From Dactylorhiza incarnata (taxonomy: Eukaryota > Streptophyta > Magnoliopsida > Asparagales > Orchidaceae), in assembly GCA_033032865.1 (NCBI GenBank), contig JAWHQI010000257.1, positions 2,589,001 to 2,653,000 on the forward strand: a stretch of 64,000 nucleotides of DNA, given 5' to 3'. This document shows positions 20,927 through 30,709 of the stretch, in pieces (the stretch's first letter is position 1; every line of letters starts with the position of its first letter). The notes under the pieces are model-generated. The model had not been told where the DNA came from. It ran no database searches and saw only the letters and a program-made list of their open reading frames with translations. The position numbers were made by a program, and so were the translations under genes.

Positions 20927-21493
20927 ACTGAGCGGTTCCCCAAGGGGACTGCTCGAAAAGTAAATGCTAAGAGAATGAGTCCCTATACGGTTATCAGGAA
21001 ACTTGGGATAAATGCTTACAAACTCACTATTCCTAAGAACATGAGAATCTCACCAGTATTCAATGTTGAAGATTTGACCCCATTCTATGAACCACGTGAT
21101 TACATGCACCCATTGCCTCCTTCCATTCCAGAACCTCAGCCCCACATCTTCCCTATTAGCCACCTCAGCCTTCCTCTACCACCCATCCACCTACAGTCAT
21201 ACTCGCACCCCTTCTGCACCGACTGTACCACCAACTCCATTACCATCCCCCTTAGCAATGACTCATCATCCTTGGCGCCATCGACCTCACCTCCCCCCAC
21301 ACCACCACCTCTGTTAGTGCCTCCGACATCATCATCATTAACAACCACAGTACTGTTACCTCCTTTGGATGACATCACAGAGATCTCGACCCACGTGATT
21401 GTACTGACACCGGAGCAAGTCAGATACTTGATCTGTTGGCGGGGCCGGCCACTCATCGACGACACATGGATTTCCGCAACAGAGCTCGAGTGA
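20927..21493 (+). pseudogene. Old chromovirus integrase end and chromodomain, right half of split gene
   Basis: Resumes the protein interrupted at 747, with one frame break near 20970. A 172-codon open frame (20975-21493) then carries SPYTVIRKLGINAYKL and SPVFNVEDLTPF, typical of the integrase C-terminus. A long proline/serine/threonine-rich spacer follows, then a chromodomain-like end, ITEISTHVI...YLICWRG...DDTWI. The chromodomain would target insertion to heterochromatin. The closest match in the window is the intact element at 38051-43126, so both belong to one family. Confidence 0.88.
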
Positions 21494-21554
21494 CACGCCC
21501 TCGCCCTCCGACGAGAATACGACTATCTCCATTCATCATAAATGAAGGCTATTG

Positions 21555-21900
21555 AGGCTAGGGGAGTTGATGGGGATCATGGTGCATGACCCATGTGGGT
21601 CTACACACACCAACCGGGTTAAACATGAGACATTACCGGAGATTAACTTGTAGTGCACGACCTAGATCCACACCAAGTCAATTAATGGTGCATATTAGGT
21701 GCATATTATCTAGATCCCACAATTGTATGAAGTCTCTAGTCATTCAACACCAAAGTATTTTGACGTATTTAAGAGGCCACCTTGGGGTTAATAATTTGAT
21801 AGGCAACTAGAAGTTGCACATCTTATTTTGTTACTCTTTGGGGTAGTCTTGAGTTCAAGCCTTTAGATGTCTCATTAGGAGCTCATTTTGGAAATAATTA
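21555..21900 (+). repeat. Polypurine tract and start of the old chromovirus 3' LTR
   Basis: GGCTAGGGGAGT (about 21557-21567) precedes TGATGGGGATC at 21568, the same LTR start as in the decayed (35614) and intact copies of this family. Similarity fades after about 100 bp and the LTR end could not be located. The end given here is arbitrary. Confidence 0.55.
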
Positions 21901-22452
21901 CTGTTACACTAACTTTCCACCGCCCCATCCACCATGGCTTCCATTTCCTACTCTTCAGATTAAGAGTTTTTTGCAGTCTGGGGGAATTAATAATACCAAG
22001 GAATGCAATTTAAACTTATTTTAATTTAAATAAATAAATAGTCTGATAGGGGTAATTATTGTACTTAAATAATTATCTACATGGATAATTTACAGAAGAT
22101 TAGATTTATTGTATTTTCTTTTTACTATTTCTATTTGAAGTAAGAAGAAGGGCTGTTTAGGTAAATTTTGGATTCTTCTTATTCTTGTAAATAACACATA
22201 CTCCATTAAAAATTGTTTAGTAGAGTTAATGAATGGTGAATTGGTGATTGTACTCTTCCTGAGATTCTCAGCACTTTGTCATTGGTTGTGCTAGCTTCAA
22301 CTTCCTTCTAAGAGTTTAGTGTCAGAGAAGTATGTTTGACGGGTTGTAGGGTTTCTCTTCAAATTCCTTTTCTTGCCTTTATCAATATTCTTAAGGTTCC
22401 ATATGTTTATTCTTGATACTCACTAAAAGTATCTTTTCCCCTGATTTTGCAG
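21901..22452 (+). other. Host intron sequence upstream of RADA exon A
   Basis: AT-rich, with no open frame or repeat family recognised. It ends in a pyrimidine-rich stretch and CAG at 22450-22452, the acceptor site for the exon. It may include the unreadable remainder of the old chromovirus LTR. Confidence 0.5.
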
Positions 22453-22524
22453 ATTGCAGCTATTATTACTCAACGTTGTAATTCTAGCGGCCCTGGTTGT
22501 GTTTTATATGTATCTGGTGAGGAG
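22453..22524 (+). CDS. RADA: RadA/Sms-like protein, internal exon A
   Basis: A 72-bp exon of 24 codons, phase 0 at both ends. It is bounded by TTTTGCAG upstream and GTCTGT downstream. It reads IAAII...VLYVSGEE. The VSGEE box is a hallmark of bacterial RadA/Sms and its plant homologue, where it follows the Walker A helix of the RecA-like ATPase core. The Walker A exon must lie left of the window. RadA acts on recombination intermediates, driving branch migration. The Arabidopsis homologue works in organelles. The translation joins in frame with exon B at 47404 across a 24.9-kb intron. Uncertainty is whether the gene as a whole is intact. Confidence 0.88.
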
Positions 22525-23539
22525 GTCTGTTTTTTATTTTGGTATTAATTTTAGGGCATTGTTATATGCAAATCAGTTTTGGCTATATGTATACCATTAT
22601 TATATGCAAATCAGAACAAAGAAAAACTGTTATATGCAGATATTTTTATTATATGCGACCAGTGCAATTCTTTTAAAGTATATATTTCTCTTATCAACTT
22701 CAAAAATCACAACTCATGCAAAAGTAAAACAGCACCACGAAGTAAGGAGGAGATTCAAGTTGGTTCATTCTTTACACTTTTTTAGCATTCAACTTGATGA
22801 TATGCGTTTAAATATTTGGTTTGCATATGGGTGTTTTAGAGGACAAAAAAACCTACATTATTTGGTTTGCATAACCTAGTTTACATGTAGCAATACCTGA
22901 TTTTATGGTTCTTTATCCACAGGCATACTTTCAGTGTCCTGCTTTACTGCTTATGATGTTTAGAAGTCTCATCCTGACTCTCACTTGAATCATTCTTAAA
23001 CTATAGTTTGGTTTCCGTTTGCTTTCCCATGCTCACCCTTGTCATTGTGTTGGTGACTGATTTTTCCTTGCTGTACATGTGCTGGCTTTTGTGATGCATG
23101 AAGCTGTAAATGCTTAGTAAAGTTCAAACATGTGGAAAGGTGGTGTGGTGGAGGGTTTGCCCACCTGGGTGGAGTTTTATGCTTGCTAATTAAAATACAA
23201 ACTCAGTATTTGGGGTTGCATAACCAAATGAATGCTCAATAACTACTGTGTACAATGCATGAACTGTGAAATATGGTAAGTATGAAGTCATAATTTGAAT
23301 GGTAGATCTTGCATGAGAGTGAGTTCAATGAAAGGGATTGACTAGAGCTCGCCATTTACTGTAGCTTATGGTCTTGCAATAGTGAACACTTTTGTAAAGA
23401 AACAAGAAGTGCATTTAAGCTGAACCATTAGACCACTAGTATACTTATTTTTCTTAGAAGGGAGAGAGCTTCTTGTGAAGATTGCCAGGTGATTCTAGGA
23501 GAGAGTTTGATTGCAACCAGAAGTAGTAGTAGTTATGGA
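22525..23539 (+). other. Intron sequence without identified gene
   Basis: AT-rich. The phrase TTATATGCAAATCAG recurs in slightly different forms at about 22561, 22599, 22631 and 22651. A stretch of about 38 bp at 23292-23330 (GCATGAGAGTGAGTTCAAT and flank) recurs at 23933-23971 inside the LINE region. Open frames such as 22454-22879 simply run on from the exon. Confidence 0.5.
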
Positions 23540-24782
23540 GATAAATTAAAAAAATACAAAGAAACCCATAAAAATAAATAATTTTACTAGAATTAAGTGG
23601 TGGAATTTAAAAGGTGAGATATTGATAAATTTTAAAGTTTGATTATTAAAAAACGGCAAGTTAGAGTTTGTTAATTGAATCATTGGATGTGATATAAGAT
23701 GGTTAGTTCCATTAAGTTGATTGTTATAAATAATTTAGGAGTCTCAATATAGATATTTAATTGACAAAGAGACCTAATGGTGGTGGGAGGTATAGAATAT
23801 TATTAAGAAAAATAATTATGCTCTTAATGAGTTGCAAAAAAGAATTCCATCATGGCTTATATTGATTTGAAGAAAGCTATAGTGCGTAAAGAAAAATCTA
23901 CATTTTTTGTTAATTTATATAAAAACTTCCCATATTTTGAATGATAGATTATGCATGAGAGTGAGTTCAATTAACGATACTAACCGTCGCAATGTAGTAG
24001 CACTTTGGAAGTGTATGAAAGTTAGGTAGAAATAGGATTTGTGGTGATGAAGAGGACATTCACCTATGTTTCTTGAATTAGATTAGACGATAGATTAAAA
24101 GATCATTTTTGAGAAGCTTGAATTTCTTACTACATACATGGGGATCGAATAATAATTATTGTGGGTGAGAAATATATGTTCTAGTAGGGCGAGCAATGAG
24201 AGGATTGATGATGAACTTGAAATGTGAGATATAAACACCATGAAAGATGATATTCTTCGTATTAAGAAAGGAAGAAATAATATACATAGACCATCTATGA
24301 CAAGAGATACAAGATTTTGACTTCAATCAAGTTAGATGCACTAATAATGAATATAATAGGATCTTAGTTAAATATGAAGATATTATTGAAAGATGGAAAT
24401 GCTACTTTGAGAAGTTATTAATTTAGAGTTTTAAGGAAGATGGTACTTTGGAAGAAGATAATGAATAAAATAATGAAATGTATTGTAGATCGATCCAAAA
24501 TGATGTGTGGTTCTCTTGAAGAAGATTCATAAAGGTAATGTTTTAGGTCTTGGTAAGATACATATTGTGACATCGAAAATTATGAAGGACATTCCACTTG
24601 TTTGTTAACCAATCTTTTAAATTGAATTTGAATACTAAGATGATGTTAAATGACTGAAGAAGTATTTTGGTGCCAATATTTAAGAACAAAGATGTTCAAG
24701 ATCGTGTTAATTGTAGAAATCATAATTATGAGGCTGACAATGAAGCTATGAGATAAAGTTGTGGAGCACATATATAGACAAA

Positions 24783-24908
24783 GGGCAGTCTGGTGCACAA
24801 AGCATCCCCGTGCAATGAGGGTCCAGGGAAGGGTCCTACCACAAGGGTGAAATGTAGGCAAACCTTACTCTGCACTTTTGCAAACCTTACCCTGCATTTT
24901 TGCTACCC
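24783..24908 (+). mobile_element. Au-type SINE, truncated, with 20-bp target duplication
   Basis: A 126-bp insertion starting GGGCAGTCTGGTGCACAAAG and running through GTCCAGGGAAGGGTCC, ACCACAAGGGT and CCTTACCCTGCATTTTTGC, the conserved 5' half of the plant Au SINE family. The target duplication, G GAGCACATATATAGACAAA, is 20 bp (24763-24782 and 24909-24928). The second half with the B box is missing. Inside, GCAAACCTTAC(C/T)CTGCA is duplicated in tandem (about 24857-24900). It sits in the LINE. Confidence 0.88.
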
Positions 24909-25004
24909 GGAGCACATATATAGACAAATGATATTAATTTGAAAGAATCAATTTAGTTTCATTTTATGAAGATCTATAGTGGAAACATTTTTTATTAATG
25001 CAAT

Positions 25005-25790
25005 TACTAAAAAATCAACAACAACAACAACAGAACCCATATACTAAAAAATATAGAGCAAAAATTAAACATCTTCATCGGTTACCCATTTTTAAAAACA
25101 CAAATGAGCCACCCACAATAGAATGGATATTCGAGCCACCATCATTGAACCACTTGCAAAGAAGAAGATGACTTATGAAGATCTAAGGAGAAGTGCTCAG
25201 TTTATTACTTGGAGAGGAGGCCAGAAAAACTGCACTTTAAGGAAGGGGATGTACTTGAGATAGGCTCAATAATGTTTGGAGTGGTGGTTAGAGTCTCTAC
25301 ACTTGGAGGTCGTCGGGAAACAAGGTGGACGTTAGAGCCACCACAGTCAAATCACCGCCAAATAAGAAGGTGACTACTCTAAGGAAGGATAAGGGTCTGA
25401 GAGAAGCTCAATTGTGTTTGGAGAGAAGGCTGCCAACACTACTCTTGGAGGTCGTCGATGAATGTAATGGTGTTGGGTAAGAGGCTAAAATAGAAACTTG
25501 GTCTAGTCGGTCTGGTTGATAGTAAATAGCCAAGGATTGTTCTGTAAAGCTTGGAGATGAATAATACGTGATATATCATATTCCACCTGTATTATTAAGG
25601 TATTATACCAAATAACTTACCAAATATATTAAGATATGTAAATAAAGATATTATATCATATAAATAGTACCAATATATATATAGGTAAGTAATATAACAT
25701 ATTGATATAATGAGAAATGTTTACATCAAATAAATACTAATAATGTAAAAAATTATAATATAATGGCGAAAGTTCACGGGCCTCTTTCTG
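25005..25790. other. Unidentified insertion(s) in the LINE
   Basis: LINE similarity stops near 25005 and resumes near 25840. At its left end a CAACAACAACAACAACAG tract with a short tail is flanked by the direct repeat ACTAAAAAAT (about 25006-25015 and 25043-25052), like a tiny 5'-truncated retroposon tail. Beyond it, about 25132-25330 and 25331-25460 are a diverged tandem duplication (GAGCCACCA...TTGGAGGTCGTCG in both). The rest is AT-rich. No gene is visible. Confidence 0.5.
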
Positions 25791-26759
25791 GTATTGTTAT
25801 CATTGCTCACTGTGCATAGGAGACTGCGCACACCTTCGTTAGTATGATTTTTATGGATTTTAAGAAGACATACGATTGATTATCATGAAATTAGTTTTGA
25901 TGCATTTAAAAAAGAAATAAGTATCAAAGGTATGATGAAGCTTTTAAGTATGTTGGAGCACTATAAGTAAATGTTGAGTAGCCAAATAATTTTTAATTAC
26001 AATAGGTTTATATCAATTATCAACATGATCCATATATTTTTATAATAATTATGAAGATGCTTATAAGATATCCAACGCGAAGCTCTTTGGTGTAAGCTCT
26101 TTGCAGATGATATGTTTCTAATCAATGAGACACTTATTGAGCTAAGTGAAAATTTTCAACAATGTAGATATTGTTTGGATAACAGTTATGAATTAGTAGA
26201 ATTAAATATGATTATATGAGATACAATTTTTGTGGGATTGATATAATCATCACCAGTCTATCTTATTAGAAGATAGATAAATGCTTTGATGTGCCATGTT
26301 TAAGTACCTTGTATTAGTTATTCAGAAGAATGATGATATAGATAAGATATGACCTCTAGATTATGTTTTGATGGTTAAAATAGAAATGTTTCTCAGGAGT
26401 AATATGCTCTAAGAAGATACGATGAAGACATACATATTCACTTTATAAAAATGAAAATATGCCCAAGATGCTGTATTAATTTAAATGTTGGGCAATGAAA
26501 ACATTATTGATCTCTAAGTGGATGTCGTGGAATGAGAACCTTATTTGCAAAACTAGAAGAAATAAAATAAAGAATGCTTATATTAGAGAGTTGATGAGAG
26601 AGACATCTTTCAAAAGAAAGATTATAACGTGGTTTGGGCATGCACAAAGAATGTTAAAAAATACACAAATTAAACGAGTAAAGATTGTTAGTGTTGAAAG
26701 ATTAGGTCAGGAAACTAACATGGATAAAAATTATTCAAGGCGATTTAATCTTTTTTTTT

Positions 26760-29315
26760 TGTAACACCCCTACCTAGTTTGACATCACTTCATAAGCCTG
26801 ACCGAAACTTATGATGTGAAGCAAACTAAGCAACAATATAAATTAGTATCATAACAAGATTAACTAGTTTACAGCGGAAATAAATGACTGGAATTAAAAT
26901 TTATAAAGTACCTTAACGCTTGAAAACACAGAGCCAACTAGGAAGTAAAAGTGAACAACTTGACCCGTAATCCCTGTAATGAAAATTCCGAAAACGGATC
27001 AACCCACCGGCGAGCAAGAAAGACTTTCCCCCCATTGACAATAAAAAGTATCTTGAAACAAATTACAAGAGCATGCTTTTAAAAGTAACATTTTATACTA
27101 GTAAATGTAAACTATGTTCTGTGCATGCCTTTCTAGTAAAAATACTTTTAAGCATAAATGTATGTTCTATTTCATGATGTTAAACTGAAATTATTTCCAA
27201 TTTCGAAATCATTAACCCATATAAAGATTTCTGGTTTTCGACTTGCATTTGGAATATAGATATCTCATACCTTCTTTTCTTCTCATTCTTAGTTAAGTAG
27301 ATTCGTATACACATTCTAACGATTTGAGTCCCTACTAACGAACATGTGTTCTAGTATCTCTCTGTCACAGACTCACAGACACGGACTCAAATCTACTAAT
27401 CTTGTATGGGGTGTCAACCCCCAAACTTGAGGCTCATAAGGTCTGCTATGCCCTATGAGTATGATGGTGTGCCTCCATCAATCATGAGGAAAAATACCTC
27501 TCATGCCCCCTCTCTAAACCAATAATCTAGTGGTTGGTACGATCAATACAGTATGTCGTCCAATTAAGACCACTAGTCTGAGGCTTATTATATATTTTAA
27601 CCTTTTTGCTTTTAGTCTAATTGCATATAGCATCTTCAGTTGGTTTGTTCGTGCGTTAGGATGTTATTCCTTGCGCTAATCTATATATCGGAATATGCTA
27701 ATTCAATAGACATTTAGTATGAATTCATATGCCACTGATTATGCAATTTTATGTATGTTTTGTAATAAATTATTTGTCTACATATGAGTTCATGTGCTAC
27801 TGATGATTCAATTCTTCGTGAGTGTTGTAATACATTATTGTCTGAATATGAATTCATGTACTACTATTAATTTGATTTCATGTATATTCTGTAATTACTT
27901 ATTTGTCTGTTGATATTGTCATGCACTGATTTGTATGTCGAATTTAGTTGACTTATATAACATTTAATATGAACTCATATGTTACTGCTGATTCAATTTC
28001 ATGTGGGTTCTGTATTAAATTATCTGATTGCAATCGTGAATTAAAAGACTACGTGCATTGCAATATCACAAGTGTTCTGACAAGACAAATAAATAAATAA
28101 ATTTATAATAAGTGATATGTTTAGCTAAAAGGAAATGAATTTCTTACCGAGGTGTTGCGGCGCTCGTACACAAGGCGTGGCGGCATAACGATCGCTCGTA
28201 GCCTGAAATTTACCATACACCTTGTTCGATTAGTCAAGCATCTTAACTATAACTCATCATCCTAAAAAAATGATAAGGACTGAATTGAAAAAATATCTAC
28301 AAAGGACTGCTACCTTGCTCCAAAACAACGGATCTCTCCACTGCAAGTCAACCAATTTCTGAAATGGAAGGGATCGAGAGTTTCGATTCCTGAAATCGAA
28401 GACGAAGAAAACAAAAGACGACTAAAATTTGCTAGGAAAAGTGATGAAAATTACTTTTTGGATTCCGAAAGAGAAGTGGGGTTCGATCACTGCCAAAGAT
28501 TCACGAAAACTTACTCAAAACGGCATGATCCGCAGGTTACCCTTGCGGGATCTAGGGGAAGGAAGGTGAGTCGACTCCTCAAAACTGCGGAGAAGAAGAC
28601 CAATAACCGATTGTTGGAAGGAAAACAGGAGGTAGGAGGGTCGGCTAGGGTTATCTGTAGCGTTTACCTTATTAGGAACGACAGAGAGAGATTCTTTAGT
28701 GGGAGAAGGTGCTCGAAATCTGGTCTAGGGCACAGGAGAACTAAGCGCCGCTGCTGCTGATCGTCGTCTTCCATGCAGAAGACGACTACATCTGCGTGAG
28801 TCGTCGACTGAAACGGGAAGGGGAAAGGTCGAGGGAAAAGGGGTGTGATCTGCGGCTGGATTTTCCGCTTCTGGCGTGCGACTGAGAGTGGAAGACGCAC
28901 AGGAGGGAGAGATCGCAAGGCTTACGACTAAATAGAAAACGCAAGATGCGAGTATTAAGGAAGTCGAGGAAGTTAAAGGAAAGTGCGGCGGTTTTGACTC
29001 ATAAAAGACGCAACCGGGTTACGTAATCGTGGGTGGGGGTAAAACCGCGGTTATGCTTTATTAAGAGAGGGAAAATAAGTTCTTAAATTTTATTTCAATA
29101 AGATCATACCTCTTTAACACATAGATCTACGCCCTATGCTCTCGCGCAAGTACTAAAACGCGTCAAACAGCTTCTGGTAACTGTAATTCAATTATTAATT
29201 AACCGAGCAACAAACAATCATAACCAAAAGTCACACCTCGGCTAGACAATGCTCGATCCGTTTCGCTCGCGCTGCAGTTATAAGATTATTTTGCATTAAA
29301 AATTAGGGTGTTACA
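26760..29315 (-). mobile_element. Solo LTR of a gypsy element
   Basis: 2556 bp starting TGTAACACCC and ending GGGTGTTACA, a 10-bp inverted terminal repeat typical of LTR edges. It is flanked by TTTTT on both sides (26755-26759, 29316-29320), a match that is weak because the left flank is a poly-T run. No internal region or second copy is present. The phrases AGAGCCAACTA and CAACTTGACCCGTA are shared with the LTR at 4062-6785, which gives the orientation and the family. GC-rich frames at 28458-28918 lie in its transcribed end and are not considered genes. Confidence 0.8.
27715..28030. repeat. Diverged tandem repeat in the solo LTR
   Basis: About four units of roughly 65 bp at about 27715, 27784, 27848 and 27967. 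Each reads like ATATGAATTCATGT-CTACTG, then GATTCAATTTCATGT, then TTCTGTAATAAATTATTTGTCTG. The last unit is displaced by about 50 bp of other sequence. Confidence 0.65.
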
Positions 29316-29394
29316 TTTTTATCATTGGAAACAATACTTGCTATAAAAAAAATAAAATTGATGATTCATATACCCGATCCTAAGTTAGGATAAC
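29316..29394 (+). pseudogene. LINE 3' end
   Basis: After the solo LTR comes ATGATTCATATACCCGATCC and TAAGTTAGGATAA, which resemble the conserved 3' untranslated end of plant L1 elements (CCGACCCCAA.TT.GGATAA). It is cut at 29394 by the decayed chromovirus. Confidence 0.55.
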
Positions 29395-30683
29395 AGATGG
29401 TGATCACCCATCACATGTGGCTTGTCGCAAAGCGGGCCCACGTTTGTCTATTCGTGCAGGAGAGCTTGACTGGATAGACGATCCGAATCCAAGGCCCTTG
29501 ACACCAACGTTCGTCTATTACTTTGTTATGTTCAGTTGTTATTTAGTGAGATCGGGCCCTTGTCAACAACGGTCAGTCATAGCCGCTGATGGCAAGGTGC
29601 CCTAATGTTGATTTGTTATAAATAAGAGCAGAGGAACTGTCGGCGGGTATTACAAAATTTGGAGAATTTTTTCCTGGATTCCGACGATCTTCTCATGGTG
29701 ACGATCTTCTCATGGTTTGGAGAATTTTTTCCTGGATTCCATAAGGCCATATGTGACGACTATTAGGTGAACCCCTATTATCCCCTTATATCCACGCATA
29801 ACTTCACTACCCCATCCTTCATACTGCATGCTGATTCCCTCCTCAAACTCCAGTGCATGCACTTTTTTCGTTTAGCAAGCGCAAGCCGCCAACCCTCTTC
29901 CAGTGATCCAATACCGCTCCCAGTTCAGTGCCGGGGTTCCTCCGAACCGCCAATGTCCCATGTCAAAAGCTCATTGCAGCCCCGCTGCTTCGAGCCCACT
30001 CTTTTGCCGCAAAACCCACCACCAACAACCCCTACCCCTCAATTCCCCTATTTACCGCAAATCCCATCACCCTTATAGCCGCACGCCCTAATCCCCTTAC
30101 ATATCGCAAATCCAGTCTCCTCCTACCGCAACCCTCTTATCCTCCTCCAAAACCGCAACACTAATCCCCACCACCAGCGACTTCCCCATTCCATAGTCGC
30201 ATACTCTACCCACCTTCTTGCCTCCACTCTACGACCTCAGACACCATCCCAGACAACCACTCTACATCTTCTTCCTTTGAATATCCTTCTTTTGTTAGCA
30301 CCCCCTTATTTGGTGAGTTATTTTGTTGCATGGATCTTCGTTATCATTATTGATATACGGTGTTGTGCTTGCACACTTGCTTGCATCTCTAGTTTTGCGG
30401 TTGTTTGCTCTGGGAATTCTTGTGATTTGCAGGATCTGTTATAGTGCATTCTTGCTTCAACCCTCCATGAGGAGGAAAACCCAATCTTGCTTGCCTAAAT
30501 AAATATTATGCACGGGTTGAATTAACTGCCTGCGATTTATTCCTTTATTACTTGTTTGTGATTTCAATCGCGGATCTTGTGTGAGTTGCATGTAGTAACC
30601 TAGGGCAGTAAAGTTATTTCCCCAACTCAACACTTAGGGTTATTTGTTGGAACTCACACACACCTAGACAACCCTACAACAGT

Positions 30684-30696
30684 TGGTATCAGAGCT
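30684..30696 (+). promoter_or_regulatory. Primer binding site of the decayed chromovirus
   Basis: TGGTATCAGAGCT, initiator tRNA-Met type, two bases after the LTR. Confidence 0.85.
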
Positions 30697-30709
30697 CAAG
30701 ATTTGAGCC

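Larger units (their letters stand above)
23540..26759 (+). pseudogene. Decayed L1-type LINE, linker and reverse transcriptase
   Basis: Many scattered matches to the plant L1 ORF2 protein in broken frames. They include WWNLKGEI (about 23605), DKET-WWW (about 23765), DIIERWKCYFEKLL (about 24378-24420), LVPIFKNKD (about 24665-24695), FMDFKKTYD (about 25850-25880), LFADDMFLI with the RT active-site FADD (about 26098-26125), and the C-terminal WFGHAQRM (about 26630-26655). The protein nicks DNA and reverse transcribes its RNA. This copy has numerous stops. It is split by a SINE (24783-24908), by an unidentified block (about 25005-25790) and by the solo LTR at 26760. Its 3' end continues at 29316. 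Confidence 0.82.

Noticed and set aside
21087..21465. Proline/threonine-rich or glycine-rich frames on both strands
   Set aside because: Shadows of the low-complexity spacer in the old chromovirus.
20975..21493. A stand-alone host chromodomain gene
   Set aside because: It continues an integrase C-terminus and joins the fragment at 711-747 across a target duplication, so it is the end of a retrotransposon polyprotein.
22454..22879. A 141-codon plus-strand protein
   Set aside because: Only the first 24 codons (in the adjoining frame) resemble RadA. The rest is intron beyond a good GT donor, and the open frame is a coincidence.
28458..28918. Overlapping 84- to 100-codon frames
   Set aside because: They sit in the GC-rich transcribed end of the solo LTR on both strands and show no domain.
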